In this document: piece by piece, positions 1 to 10,695 of the stretch | Position numbering within the stretch: the first letter of the stretch is position 1 | How the letters are laid out: every line of letters starts with the position of its first letter | Source of the DNA: Mesorhizobium sp. | Lineage (GTDB): Bacteria > Pseudomonadota > Alphaproteobacteria > Rhizobiales > Rhizobiaceae | NCBI RefSeq assembly: GCF_024710845.1 | Contig: NZ_JANJTZ010000018.1 | Location: 62,001-126,000 of the forward strand | Direction: 5' to 3' | Length of the DNA: 64,000 bases | Program-made: the position numbers and the translations under genes | Notes under the pieces: generated by a model | The model's input: the letters and a program-made list of their open reading frames with translations, nothing else | What the model was told of the DNA's origin: nothing | Database searches by the model: none

Positions 1-2652
1 CACCACACCGCCGATCGACAGCGGCAGCGAACCGAGGATCGTGATCGAGTGGAACACCGAGCCGAAGAGCAGGATCAGCACCACGAGAACCAGCATCAGG
101 CCGGTCGTCATCGCGGTGGCGAAGCCGGCGAACACTTCACCCATGATCTCCGCCTCGCCGGTCTCGGCCACCCGTACGCCCGCAGGCAGGTTCTTGACCT
201 CGGGCAGGTTCTTGACGAATTCGAGCCCCTCGCCAATCTCGCCCTTGCCGGCCATGTCGGCGCCGATGACCACCCGCCGCTCGCGGTTGAAGCGCTGGAT
301 CGACGACGGGCCCTGTCCATAAGAGATATTGGCGACGGACGACAGCGGCACCGATGCGCCGGCCGCGGTCTGGACCGGAAGTTGTTCGATGGTCGCCCAA
401 TCGTTGCGGGCATCCTCGTTCAGCTGAACGCGGATCGGGATCTGCCGGTCGCCCAGCGTGTATTTGGCCAGGTTGGCGTCGACGTCGCCGATGGTGGCGA
501 CGCGCAGCGCCTCGGACACTGCCGACGTGGTAATGCCCAGTTCCGCCATGCGCGGTAGGTCGGGCGTGACGATCACCTCCGGCCGGTCAAGTGCGGCGTT
601 CGAGGACACGGCGCGGAACTTGCCGCTGGCGTTCATGGCGCTCTGGATCTTGCGCGCAGCGTCATCCAGCACCGCGCCATCGGTTCCCATCACGCCGAAG
701 GCAAGTTGCCGCTCGCCGCGGTCGTTGACGAAATAGGCCTTCACGTCCGGCACCGTATCGAGCACGGTCAGGATCTGCTCGCCGATCTGCCATTGCGGCC
801 TGTCGCGCTCCGACTTGTGGACGAGGTCGACGATCACCGAGGCCCGGCGCGGCTCCAGCGTGCCGGTCGGGCTCGACCCGCCGATGACGTAGACGTTCTC
901 GACCTCGGGCATCTGCCTGAGCTTTTCGGTCACCTCGTCCGTCGTGTCGCGCGTATCCTCGAGCAGGCTGCCGGGCGGCAGTTCGAGCGAGACGATGATA
1001 CGGCTCGCGTCCTCCTTCGGCATGAAGCCGGACGGCAGGAACCCCGTCGCCCAGATCGACACCGCGAAAAAGACGATACCGCCGGCCAGCGTCACCCAGC
1101 GAAAGCGCAGGGTGGTCCGCAGCATCGACATGTAGCTGCGCATGATCCGGCCGGGCTTCGGCTCCTCATGGCCGTGGCCGCGCAGGAAATAGGCGGCGAG
1201 CATCGGCGTGATGAGGCGGGCGACCAGCAGCGAGAAAAACACCGCCACAGCGACGGTCAGGCCGAACTGCTTGAAGTACTGGCCGGCGATGCCGCCCATG
1301 AACGAGACAGGCGCGAAGACGGCCATGATGGTAGCCGAGATCGCGATGACGGCGAGCCCGATCTCGTCGGCAGCCTCCAGCGAGGCGCGCCAGGGCGACT
1401 TGCCCATCTTCACGTGCCTGACGATGTTCTCGATTTCAACGATCGCGTCGTCGACCAGGATGCCGACGACGAGCGTGATGCCGAGCAGGCTGACGAGGTT
1501 GAGCGAAAAGCCCATCATGTCGATCGCCCAGAAGGCCGGTATGATCGACAGCGGCAGGGCCACCGCCGAGACGATTGTCGCGCGGAAATCGCGCAGGAAC
1601 AGGAACACCACGATTACCGAGAGGACGGCGCCTTCCACCAGCGCCTCCATGGCGGAGTCGAAATTGCCCTCGGTGAAGGTGACGGAATCGTCGACCTTGG
1701 TGATCTTCACCTCGGGATTGGCCTTCTCCAGATCGCTGATGGCGACCTTGACGCGCTCCGAGATGTCGACGTCGCTCTCGCCCTTGCCGCGGAATACGCC
1801 GAAGGAAACGACCGTCTGGCCGTTGACCCGGGAAAAGCTCTGCGGTTCCTCCCAGGAATCCGTCACCGCGGCGACGTCGGAAATCTTCAGCGTCCGGCCG
1901 CCGGCGACGGGGATTCGCAGTTGGCGCAGTTCGTCGATCGTGCGGGCAGCGCCCAGCGTGCGGATCGACTGGTCGAGCCCGGCGAAATCGCCGCTGCCGC
2001 CGGTCAGATCCGCATTGGAGGCGCGCAGCGAACGGTTGACGTCCGCGGCGGTCAGACCAAGCGCGCTCAGCCGGTCGGGATCGACCTCCACCTTGATCTC
2101 GCGCGTCACGCCGCCGTGGCGGTCCACCCGCGCCACGCCTTTGACGCCCTGCAGCTTGCGGATGATCGTGTCGTCGACATACCAGGACAGTTCCTCGATG
2201 GTCATGCCCGGCGAGGCGACCGCGTAGGTCAGGATCGCCTGGCCTTCGACATCGATGCGGTTGACGACCGGCGCGTTGGCTGTCGCGGGAAGATCTTCCT
2301 TGATGCGCTCGACGGCGTCCTTCGTGTCTGTCACGGCCGTCTGCGTGTCGACTTCGAGGCGGAATTCCACGACGGTCTGCGATCGCCCCTCCGTGATGGT
2401 CGACATCACGTTCTTGACGCCGGCGATATTGGCGACGGCGTCCTCGACCTTCTTGGTGACCTGGTTCTCCAGTTCGGTCGGCGCAACGCCCGGATCGACC
2501 ACCGTCACCGAGACGATCGGCAGGTCGATGTTCGGAAAGCGCGTGATCGGCAGGCTGGCGAAGCTCATCAGCCCCAGCGTCATCAGCACGATGAACAGCA
2601 GGATCGACGGGATCGGGTTACGGATCGACCAGGCGGAGATGTTCCAGTTCAT
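1..2652 (-). CDS. RND-family efflux permease (AcrB-like), C-terminus cut by window edge
   Basis: Inner-membrane proton-driven pump that would export drugs or other small molecules with the adaptor encoded just upstream. 884 codons are visible on the minus strand without a stop. The protein opens with MNWNISAWSIRNPIPSI, leading into the first membrane helix, followed by a periplasmic porter domain. The TM4 motif GILVDDAIVEIEN, with the Asp pair used in proton relay, lies near residue 400. The second porter domain follows, and the sequence runs out in the C-terminal helices. The usual length is about 1,030-1,050 residues, so roughly 150 are missing beyond position 1. The start ATG overlaps the adaptor stop as ATGA. 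The substrate cannot be read from the sequence. Confidence 0.95.
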   Translation of the reverse strand, partial: MNWNISAWSIRNPIPSILLFIVLMTLGLMSFASLPITRFPNIDLPIVSVTVVDPGVAPTELENQVTKKVEDAVANIAGVKNVMSTITEGRSQTVVEFRLEVDTQTAVTDTKDAVERIKEDLPATANAPVVNRIDVEGQAILTYAVASPGMTIEELSWYVDDTIIRKLQGVKGVARVDRHGGVTREIKVEVDPDRLSALGLTAADVNRSLRASNADLTGGSGDFAGLDQSIRTLGAARTIDELRQLRIPVAGGRTLKISDVAAVTDSWEEPQSFSRVNGQTVVSFGVFRGKGESDVDISERVKVAISDLEKANPEVKITKVDDSVTFTEGNFDSAMEALVEGAVLSVIVVFLFLRDFRATIVSAVALPLSIIPAFWAIDMMGFSLNLVSLLGITLVVGILVDDAIVEIENIVRHVKMGKSPWRASLEAADEIGLAVIAISATIMAVFAPVSFMGGIAGQYFKQFGLTVAVAVFFSLLVARLITPMLAAYFLRGHGHEEPKPGRIMRSYMSMLRTTLRFRWVTLAGGIVFFAVSIWATGFLPSGFMPKEDASRIIVSLELPPGSLLEDTRDTTDEVTEKLRQMPEVENVYVIGGSSPTGTLEPRRASVIVDLVHKSERDRPQWQIGEQILTVLDTVPDVKAYFVNDRGERQLAFGVMGTDGAVLDDAARKIQSAMNASGKFRAVSSNAALDRPEVIVTPDLPRMAELGITTSAVSEALRVATIGDVDANLAKYTLGDRQIPIRVQLNEDARNDWATIEQLPVQTAAGASVPLSSVANISYGQGPSSIQRFNRERRVVIGADMAGKGEIGEGLEFVKNLPEVKNLPAGVRVAETGEAEIMGEVFAGFATAMTTGLMLVLVVLILLFGSVFHSITILGSLPLSIGGVV

Positions 2653-3848
2653 TTGACGACGGCTCCGGTGGCGATCTCGCGGACAGGCGTGACCTTGTCG
2701 CCGTCGGCGACGAAGGTGCCGGCGCGGCTGACGACCTCGTCGCCTTCCGACAGCCCCCCGGTGACCTCGACTTCCGCGCCGGCGTGCGCGCCGGACGTCA
2801 CCGGCGTCGTGCGGATCGTGCCGTCGACCACTTTCTGCACAAAAGCTTCGGCTCCCTTGTAGAGAAGCGCCGAAGCCGGCACCGCCAGTCCTTCCCGGCG
2901 CAGCGTCTCGATCGTGCCGCGCGCAAAATTGCCGGAGCGGACGCTGTCATGCGCCGGCAGCCTGATGCGCACCGTGCCGAGCCGCGTCTTGGTGTCGATC
3001 TCCGGGTCGATGAAGCGGATCTGCGCGTCCAGAGGATCGACCCCGGCGACACTCACCTTCACCGGCATGCCTGCCCTCAGCTTCGCCAGCGAGGTCTCCG
3101 AGACGGTGGCGGCAAGCTCCAGTTCTCCGTTCATCGCGATCCGGAACAGGGGCCCGCCGGACGCCGAGACGATACCGCCCAGCGTCGCGTTTCGCGCCAG
3201 TACCAGCCCGTCGGCCGGCGCGCGCACCTCGGTCTTGCCAAGCCGCTCCTCGACGTCCCGGCGCTGCGCCGCGATCACCGCGAGCTGCGCCTCGGCCGAG
3301 GCTACCGCCTTACCTGCGGTTTCCAGTTGAGCCTGAGCGCTGTCGAGGCCATTGACCGCACTGTCCAACTGCGACTGGGCGGCAACGCCCTTCTGCTGCA
3401 GAGTCCTTGCCCGTTCCAGCGTTTCCGACGCCTGCCGCACGCTCACCTCCGCGCCGGTGACCTGCGCCTTGGCCTGAGCGACGCCCGCATCGGCCTGAGC
3501 CTTGCTCGCATCCAACTGGACGAGTTGCGTTTCGAGAGCGGTGCGGTCGAGCCGCGCGAGCACATCGCCCTTCTTCACCATGTCGCCCTTGTCGGCATTG
3601 AGTTCGCGCACGATCAGGCCCGACACGTCGACGCCCACCGCCGCCTCCTGCCGAGGGACGATGCTGCCGGTCACGTCGAGCGTCTCGATCAGCTCGTGGC
3701 GCGTCACGGCCGCGACGCGGATCGCCGGCGCGCTCTGCGGCGCCTCGGTCGCCTTCGCGACGGATTCTGCCAGCGCCACCGGCTCGGCAAAAGCCAGCGC
3801 GCCAAGGAGCGCGGTCGTGGCAAGGAAATAGGAGGTCAGACGGTACAT
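2649..3848 (-). CDS. Efflux RND periplasmic adaptor (membrane fusion protein, HlyD/AcrA-like)
   Basis: Periplasmic adaptor linking the RND pump to an outer-membrane channel. 399 residues from the chosen ATG, which has GAGGAC just upstream and opens an export signal (MYRLTSYFLATTALLGALAFA). An ATG 10 codons earlier would put basic residues before the signal and is less likely. Then come a lipoyl/barrel-sandwich half (VGVDVSGLIVRELNADKGD), a long Ala/Gln-rich coiled-coil hairpin at about residues 100-200, the second lipoyl half, and a beta-barrel. The stop overlaps the pump start by 4 nt and the regulator gene lies 52 nt upstream, so the three genes form one operon. No outer-membrane channel gene is visible in the window. 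Confidence 0.93.
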   Translation of the reverse strand: MYRLTSYFLATTALLGALAFAEPVALAESVAKATEAPQSAPAIRVAAVTRHELIETLDVTGSIVPRQEAAVGVDVSGLIVRELNADKGDMVKKGDVLARLDRTALETQLVQLDASKAQADAGVAQAKAQVTGAEVSVRQASETLERARTLQQKGVAAQSQLDSAVNGLDSAQAQLETAGKAVASAEAQLAVIAAQRRDVEERLGKTEVRAPADGLVLARNATLGGIVSASGGPLFRIAMNGELELAATVSETSLAKLRAGMPVKVSVAGVDPLDAQIRFIDPEIDTKTRLGTVRIRLPAHDSVRSGNFARGTIETLRREGLAVPASALLYKGAEAFVQKVVDGTIRTTPVTSGAHAGAEVEVTGGLSEGDEVVSRAGTFVADGDKVTPVREIATGAVVK

Positions 3849-3900
3849 GGATGTCCTCGGTCGGATGCTGCGGCGCACCGCGTCGTTCAGGCAGGCACTG

Positions 3901-4557
3901 CTATTCTCTGCGGCGAGGCCGAAGCATCGCTTCGACGGTCACCCGCATCAGCTTCTCGATATTTTCGAACGTTACCCCCTGGGCCGGCAGATCGTTGATC
4001 GCCAGCCCCTCGCCGATGGCGACAACCATCGGCATGAAGGCATCGAGTTCGACCGCGGGCGCGATGTCGCCGCGGTCGACGGCATCCTGGAGATACTTCC
4101 CGAATGCCTGCTGCACTTCGCTCATGGCCATGGTGCAGGTCCTCTCGATCGCATCATTGCGCATGGATTCGGCGCGGATCTCCGCGAACAGCGGCGCGTT
4201 GCCGCTCTCGTGCATGTGGCGCACATGGGCCATCGCCGCCGTAACGAAGCCATCGACCACGTCCGGATTCTCAAACATCGCGGTGAAGATCTCGGCGTCA
4301 TTGCGCCTGTCGGCCTCGGTAATCGCGGCGATCATCGCCTCCTTCGAGGGGAAGTAGCGATAGAGCGCGCCCGGGCTCATACCGGCCTCGGCGCAGATCT
4401 GGTGCATCGACGCGCCCTGGAAGCCGGACCGGACAAAACACTTCTTGGCTGCGTCCATGACCCGCTGGATCTGCAGGTCGCGCCGTTCGGCGCGGGACAC
4501 GGGCGCATCCGCGTCCACTACGCTTTCGCCGTCCATCACGAAGTCGAACCCTGCCAT
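3901..4557 (-). CDS. TetR/AcrR-family transcriptional regulator of the efflux operon
   Basis: 218-residue repressor. The N-terminal helix-turn-helix of the TetR family is clear: RVMDAAKKCFVRSGFQGAS, then HQICAEAGMSPGALYRYFPS, followed by an all-helical ligand/dimer domain. It is the first gene of a tetR-adaptor-permease operon on the minus strand. Two operator-like palindromes lie 38-72 nt upstream, consistent with repression of its own operon. The chosen start leaves a short acidic leader before the DNA-binding domain. An ATG ten codons upstream (position 4587) is possible but would bring the start close to the operator. The ligand is unknown. Confidence 0.92.
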   Translation of the reverse strand: MAGFDFVMDGESVVDADAPVSRAERRDLQIQRVMDAAKKCFVRSGFQGASMHQICAEAGMSPGALYRYFPSKEAMIAAITEADRRNDAEIFTAMFENPDVVDGFVTAAMAHVRHMHESGNAPLFAEIRAESMRNDAIERTCTMAMSEVQQAFGKYLQDAVDRGDIAPAVELDAFMPMVVAIGEGLAINDLPAQGVTFENIEKLMRVTVEAMLRPRRRE

Positions 4558-4594
4558 CGCTTCATCCGGACAGAGCCGGCACCTCAATTTAACC

Positions 4595-4637
4595 GAATGA
4601 TCATTCTCGCTTTATGCGAACGATCATTCTCGGTCAA
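4595..4637 (-). promoter_or_regulatory. Promoter with two TetR-type operator palindromes
   Basis: GAATGATCATTC (4595-4606) is a perfect 12-bp palindrome. GAACGATCATTC (4618-4629) is a second copy with one mismatch. Their starts are 23 bp apart, about two helical turns. Reading the minus strand, TTGACC (4637-4632) is a good -35 box, and a weak -10 (CATAAA/TAAAGC) lies 16-17 nt downstream. The right operator copy then falls in the promoter spacer and the left copy just after the -10. A repressor bound here would block the efflux operon. RidA-like transcription on the plus strand could also be affected, since its start is only 118 nt away. Confidence 0.7.
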
Positions 4638-4754
4638 TATTGCGCGCGGCGGAATTTCCGCAAAGGAAGGCGCCGGCCGCGCACATCTTCGTGAAATCCG
4701 CGTTGCCCTCGTGGCGCGCGTCGGGTGAATATCGCCCCGCAACGGGAGAGCCAC

Positions 4755-5240
4755 ATGCGCCGCACGATCGTTCCGGACGCCCTCAAAGGCGTCTATGCGC
4801 AATGGCGCTATGCGCCTGCCGTCGCCGCCAACGGCTTCATCCACGTCTGCGGCATCGTCGGGGTCAGCCCCGGCGGCGTCACACCGGACGGACTCGGGCA
4901 CGAGTCATTCGAGGCGTTTGGCGGCGCATCCTCCACCACTGCGCGAGACGGCGCGCCGCTTGCCGCGCTCGAGGCCGTCCGCGACCCGGAGGCGCAGTTC
5001 GCCGTGGCGTTCGAGACGCTGCGCGCCATCCTGCGCGAGGGCGGCGCCGACCTGTCGGATGTCGTGGAGATCACGTCCTACCATGTCGGCATCTCCGCCC
5101 ACATGGGCGCCTTCATGAAGGTCTGGGCGCGCTATCTGAAAGAGCCCTACCCCGCCTGGACGGCGGTGGGCGTGGCCGAACTCATCGTGCCGGGCGGATT
5201 GGTGGAGTTAAGGGCGGTGGCGGCAGAGCGGGGCCGCTGA
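4755..5240 (+). CDS. RidA/YjgF-family protein, atypical (Trp at the usual Arg position)
   Basis: 161 residues, longer than the roughly 130 of canonical RidA, which hydrolyses reactive enamines/imines. The Rid fold is recognisable from the N-terminal strand region, the FETLRAILREGGADLSDVVE helix and the closing VELRAVAAERG strand. At the position of the conserved catalytic Arg (RidA pattern P-x-R-x-x-V) this protein has PAWTAVGV, with Trp135. It therefore probably lacks canonical imine deaminase activity and is better called a Rid-family protein of unknown substrate. The start was chosen at the ATG after GGGAG (spacing 6-7). An in-frame alternative start ten codons upstream has no good ribosome site. 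It is divergent from the tetR operon. Confidence 0.85.
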   Translation: MRRTIVPDALKGVYAQWRYAPAVAANGFIHVCGIVGVSPGGVTPDGLGHESFEAFGGASSTTARDGAPLAALEAVRDPEAQFAVAFETLRAILREGGADLSDVVEITSYHVGISAHMGAFMKVWARYLKEPYPAWTAVGVAELIVPGGLVELRAVAAERGR

Positions 5241-5300
5241 GCTTGCCTGTGAAAGACGAACTCGCTATTTAAGCTAGGTAAGCTGGTTTGGGTGACGAAT

Positions 5301-5549
5301 ATGGAAATCGGAGCTTTCGAAGCAAAGAACACGCTCGGAGCACTGCTCGATCGCGTCCAGCAGGGTGAAGAGATCGTCATAACGCGCCACGGCAAGCGTA
5401 TCGCAAAGCTGGTACCTGCCGAGGAGGGGCACGATGTCGAAGCCGCACTCGCCGCCGTCGAACGCATTAACAGACGCAGACGCGAGCAACCGGGACCACC
5501 CTTGACCGTCGAAGAAATCCTTTCCTTCATTGCCGAAGGTCGCCGATGA
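5301..5549 (+). CDS. Phd/YefM-type antitoxin
   Basis: Antitoxin of a type II toxin-antitoxin pair. The 82-residue product begins MEIGAFEAKNTLGALLD, the classic Phd DNA-binding and dimerisation start. It continues with GEEIVITRHGKRIAKLVP and ends in a helical tail (LTVEEILSFIAEG) expected to wrap the toxin. Its stop overlaps the PIN toxin start as ATGA (5546-5549), so translation is coupled. An in-frame GTG at 5292 is an alternative start, with AGGTAAG about 10 nt ahead. The ATG is preferred because it matches how the family begins. Confidence 0.88.
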   Translation: MEIGAFEAKNTLGALLDRVQQGEEIVITRHGKRIAKLVPAEEGHDVEAALAAVERINRRRREQPGPPLTVEEILSFIAEGRR

Positions 5550-5966
5550 CCTGTGTGGTCGACTCGTCGGCGACGCTTGCTTGGCTTCTCGCCGACGAGC
5601 GCAATGATTTGACAACGTCCGTGTTCCGCCTCGTGGCCCGAAACGGCGCAGTCGTTCCTTCGATCTGGCCAATCGAAGTTGCCAACGGCCTCAATATGGC
5701 CGCGCGCCGGGACCGGATCACCCACAGTGTTCGAGATCAGCATCTTTCGGACCTCGCTCAACTTGCCATCGAGATAGACGGCGACACGGCAGCACATGCC
5801 TGGCACGCGACACTGAAGCTTGCCGATATGCATAGTCTGACAGTTTACGACGCCGCGTATCTGGAACTCGCGCAAAGGCGCCGGTTGCCGTTGGCAACCC
5901 TGGACAAGGCACTTATTGGCGCCGCTGCGAAAACCGGCGTGAAAGTTCTGCCGGAGGTCTCAGCCA

Positions 5967-5974
<8 letters not shown>
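5546..5974 (+). CDS. vapC: VapC-type PIN-domain ribonuclease toxin
   Basis: 142-residue PIN-domain endoribonuclease, the toxin partner of the antitoxin just upstream. The four acidic metal-binding positions of PIN nucleases are present: Asp6 (VVDSSA), Glu44 (PIEVANGL), Asp102 ([10 protein letters not shown]) and Asp120 (LATLDKAL). The length is normal for VapC. In this family the antitoxin inhibits the toxin and the complex autoregulates the promoter. The 3' end overlaps the convergent parC by 8 nt (5967-5974), an unusually tight fit against an essential gene. Confidence 0.9.
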
Positions 5975-8243
<2,269 letters not shown>

Positions 8244-8438
8244 GAAATCCGACTATGTGACCCCGTGATTCGCCGCAAGGGCCGTCTCGACAAAGGCCCG
8301 AACCTATGACTAAGTCTGCGTGATTCATCCCGGCAAGCTGCGGAGCGGCGTGCCACAATTTCGACCCGCTCCGCCGCGACTGTCGGCGATCCATTCCCGG
8401 CTCGGTCATTGCGCATGCGAGCCATTTCGGAGGTTTCC

Positions 8439-9623
8439 ATGCTTGCCCGGTCGTTTGCCCTTGCCTTCCTCGCCTCGTCGGTTTCCCTAACGGCACTTTC
8501 GGCCGCGCAGGCGGTCGAGGGGCAGGATGTCGCCAACCGCTTCAAGGAACTGATGGCCAGCCAGGGCGCGACGGCCTCCTGGTCGTCGATCGACGAGCAG
8601 GATGGCGCGATCGTGCTGCGCGGCGTGACGGTGAAGGGTGCGGGCGGCACCCAGGACGCGACGATCGGCGACGTCACCTTCGAAGGCGTCGAGGAGGCGG
8701 ACAATGGCGACTACGTCGTCGAGACGTTGTCCATGCCCAATTATTCGACGGTCAGCGAAGGCGCCACCGTCACGCTCGAAGGCCTGTCGATGTCGGGCGC
8801 GGTGCTGCCGTCGCCCACCTCGACCGACATCGTCAGCCAGTCGGGCTTCTTCGATTCCCTCGACGTCGAGCAGGTCAAGGTCGAGAAGGACGGCAAGCAG
8901 GTCTTCACGATGTCGGGCCTGAACTATTCGCTCGAGCGCGACGACGCCGGCAAGTCCTACGAGTTCACCGGCACGGCCGACGCCTTCACTGCCGACATGA
9001 CGGCGAGCGGCGACGCTCAGACGACGGCCATGCTGACCGCGCTTGGCCTCGCCCAGCCGAAAGGCACGTTCGAGATGGCGGGGAGCTGGTCGCTGGCCGA
9101 CGGCAATCTCTCGGTCGAGCAGATGGACTTCACGGTCGAGAACGCGGGCACGATCGGTTTCACCTTCGACGTCTCGGGCTACACCGAGGAGTTCCTGAAG
9201 GCCGCGCGCGACATGCAGAAGAACATGGCCAGTGCGACCGAGGAGCAGAAGGCCGCCGCCGGCATGGCCGCGATGGGCCTGATGCAGCAGCTCTCCTTTG
9301 CCGGTGCCTCGATCCGCTATGACGACGATGCGCTGGCCGGCCGGGCGCTCGATCTCGCCGCCGGCATGCAGAAGATGCAGCGCACCGACATGGTGAAGAT
9401 GGCGCAGATGATGATCCCCGCCGCGCTCGGACAATACGTCAAGCCGGAGTTCGCCAATCAGGTGGCGGGCGAAGTCGCCAAGTTCATCGAGGATCCGAAG
9501 AGCATCGAGATCAAGGCCGAGCCGGCCGCGCCGGTGCCGTTCATGATGGTCGGCATGAGCGCCATGTCCGCGCCGCAGGAGGTTCCCGAACAGCTCGGCA
9601 TCAAGGTGACGGCGAACGAATAG
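8439..9623 (+). CDS. Secreted protein of unknown function
   Basis: 394 residues with a clear export signal (start MLARSFALAFLASS, probable cleavage after AAQA near residue 26). The start is fixed by GGAGG 5 nt before the ATG. The mature part is acidic and rich in short beta-type stretches (for example DGAIVLRGVTVKGAGG), then a methionine-rich helical region near residues 270-340 (MQKNM, MAAMGLMQQL, MQKMQRTDMVKMAQMM). There are no cysteines and no catalytic motif I recognise. It is probably periplasmic. It stands alone between divergent parC and convergent ohr, with a terminator shared with ohr. No function can be assigned. Confidence 0.8.
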   Translation: MLARSFALAFLASSVSLTALSAAQAVEGQDVANRFKELMASQGATASWSSIDEQDGAIVLRGVTVKGAGGTQDATIGDVTFEGVEEADNGDYVVETLSMPNYSTVSEGATVTLEGLSMSGAVLPSPTSTDIVSQSGFFDSLDVEQVKVEKDGKQVFTMSGLNYSLERDDAGKSYEFTGTADAFTADMTASGDAQTTAMLTALGLAQPKGTFEMAGSWSLADGNLSVEQMDFTVENAGTIGFTFDVSGYTEEFLKAARDMQKNMASATEEQKAAAGMAAMGLMQQLSFAGASIRYDDDALAGRALDLAAGMQKMQRTDMVKMAQMMIPAALGQYVKPEFANQVAGEVAKFIEDPKSIEIKAEPAAPVPFMMVGMSAMSAPQEVPEQLGIKVTANE

Positions 9624-9649
9624 CCGCCAGGCCGGCCATCGAATACCTA

Positions 9650-9680
9650 AAGAGCCGGAAGCTCAAAGCTTCCGGCTCTT
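9650..9680. terminator. Bidirectional hairpin terminator between convergent genes
   Basis: A 14-bp perfect stem (9650-9663 with 9667-9680, arm AAGAGCCGGAAGCT) closes a CAA loop. It lies 27 nt after the stop of the secreted protein and 6 nt after the stop of convergent ohr. The arms begin and end with short A/T runs rather than a long U-tract, so termination efficiency is uncertain. Confidence 0.8.
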
Positions 9681-9686
9681 CGCGTT

Positions 9687-10115
9687 TCAGGCCACCGTGA
9701 AGGTGACGTCGATATTGCCGCGCGTCGCATTCGAATACGGACAGATCTGGTGAGCCTTGGCGACGAGTTCGACCGCCTTGTCGTATTCGATCCCCGGCAG
9801 GGTGACCGTCATGGCGACCGCGATGCCATATCCGGGCCCGTCGGCGCGCTCGCCGAAGCTCACCGCGGCGTCGATCGCCGCCTCGTCCGGAATCCTGATC
9901 TTCTCGCCGCGTCCGACAGCCTTCAGCGCGCCGAGAAAGCAGGCCGAGTAACCCACCGCAAACAGTTGTTCGGGATTGGTGCCCGGGCCATCGTTCCCGC
10001 CCATCGCCTTTGGCGTGTCGAGCGTGACCTCAAGCCGGCCGTCATCGGTCTTGCTGGTGCCGGTGCGGCCGCCGGTGGTGTGGGCACGCGTGGTGTAAAC
10101 TGCGGACTTGATCAT
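9687..10115 (-). CDS. ohr: Organic hydroperoxide resistance protein
   Basis: Thiol peroxidase that reduces organic and fatty-acid hydroperoxides in the cytoplasm. 142 residues, the standard length. The redox cysteine pair is present: Cys59 in VGYSACFLGA and Cys125 in HQICPYSNATRGNIDV. Active-site Arg17 (GGRTG) and Glu49 (NPEQLFAVG) are in place. It is divergently transcribed from an OhrR-type MarR regulator, with palindromic operators in the shared intergenic region. This is the classic peroxide-inducible arrangement. Confidence 0.97.
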   Translation of the reverse strand: MIKSAVYTTRAHTTGGRTGTSKTDDGRLEVTLDTPKAMGGNDGPGTNPEQLFAVGYSACFLGALKAVGRGEKIRIPDEAAIDAAVSFGERADGPGYGIAVAMTVTLPGIEYDKAVELVAKAHQICPYSNATRGNIDVTFTVA

Positions 10116-10150
10116 GCTGCTTCTCCTTGGGTGGATGGCGATTTACTAAC

Positions 10151-10184
10151 GCACAATTAAATTGTGCACAATTGAATGTTGTGC
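10151..10184. promoter_or_regulatory. OhrR operator: two abutting palindromes between ohr and ohrR
   Basis: 10151-10167 is a perfect 17-bp palindrome (GCACAATTAAATTGTGC). 10166-10184 is a second, longer-spaced one (GCACAA, 7 nt, TTGTGC). They share two bases, so two repressor dimers could sit side by side. They lie 36 nt from the ohr start and 34 nt from the ohrR start, in the only AT-rich stretch of the region, so they can control both promoters. Confidence 0.8.
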
Positions 10185-10217
10185 TATATGCTTCACGACG
10201 ACGTGAGAGGAGACCGC

Positions 10218-10673
10218 ATGAGCGCCGGCACGATCAAGCTCGATTCAATGCTCTGCTTCGCGATCTACGCGACCGGGCACGCCTTCACGCGCTTCTACAA
10301 GCCCCGGCTCGACGCCCTCGGCCTCACCTACCCGCAATATCTCGTGCTCATAGTCCTGTGGGAGCGCGACGACATCACCGTGAATGCGCTGGGCAACCGG
10401 CTGTTTCTCGATTCCGGCACGATCACGCCACTGATCAAGCGCCTGGAGGCGCGCGGCCTGGTGAGCCGCAAGCGCGACGAGGACGACGAGCGGCAGGTAC
10501 GGATCAGGCTCACGCCGGAAGGCCGGGCGCTGCAGGACAAGGCGCTTGCCGTCCCGCTCACGATCGCCAGGGGCACCGGCCTGACGCGGGAAGATGTCGA
10601 CCGGCTGCGCGCCGAATTGCTCACGCTGCGCGACCGGCTGGACAGTCAGGCCGAAGGATCGAAGTCCGGCTGA
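10218..10673 (+). CDS. ohrR: OhrR, MarR-family organic-peroxide sensor
   Basis: Repressor that releases ohr when its reactive cysteine is oxidised by organic peroxides. 151 residues from the ATG preceded by GAGGAGA. The sensing cysteine is Cys13 in [15 protein letters not shown], with the conserved Tyr-containing [19 protein letters not shown] region that contacts it. The winged helix-turn-helix includes [20 protein letters not shown] and the wing [14 protein letters not shown]. There is no other cysteine, so this looks like a one-cysteine sensor relying on a small thiol, unlike the two-cysteine Xanthomonas type. Paired with ohr. Confidence 0.93.
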   Translation: MSAGTIKLDSMLCFAIYATGHAFTRFYKPRLDALGLTYPQYLVLIVLWERDDITVNALGNRLFLDSGTITPLIKRLEARGLVSRKRDEDDERQVRIRLTPEGRALQDKALAVPLTIARGTGLTREDVDRLRAELLTLRDRLDSQAEGSKSG

Positions 10674-10695
10674 CGCCCGCGCGTTGCGGGAAGCC

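Noticed and set aside
706-2862. 718-codon open frame on the plus strand opposite the RND permease
   Set aside because: High-GC antisense shadow with Arg/Asp/His-rich low-complexity translation. The minus strand encodes an intact, recognisable RND pump.
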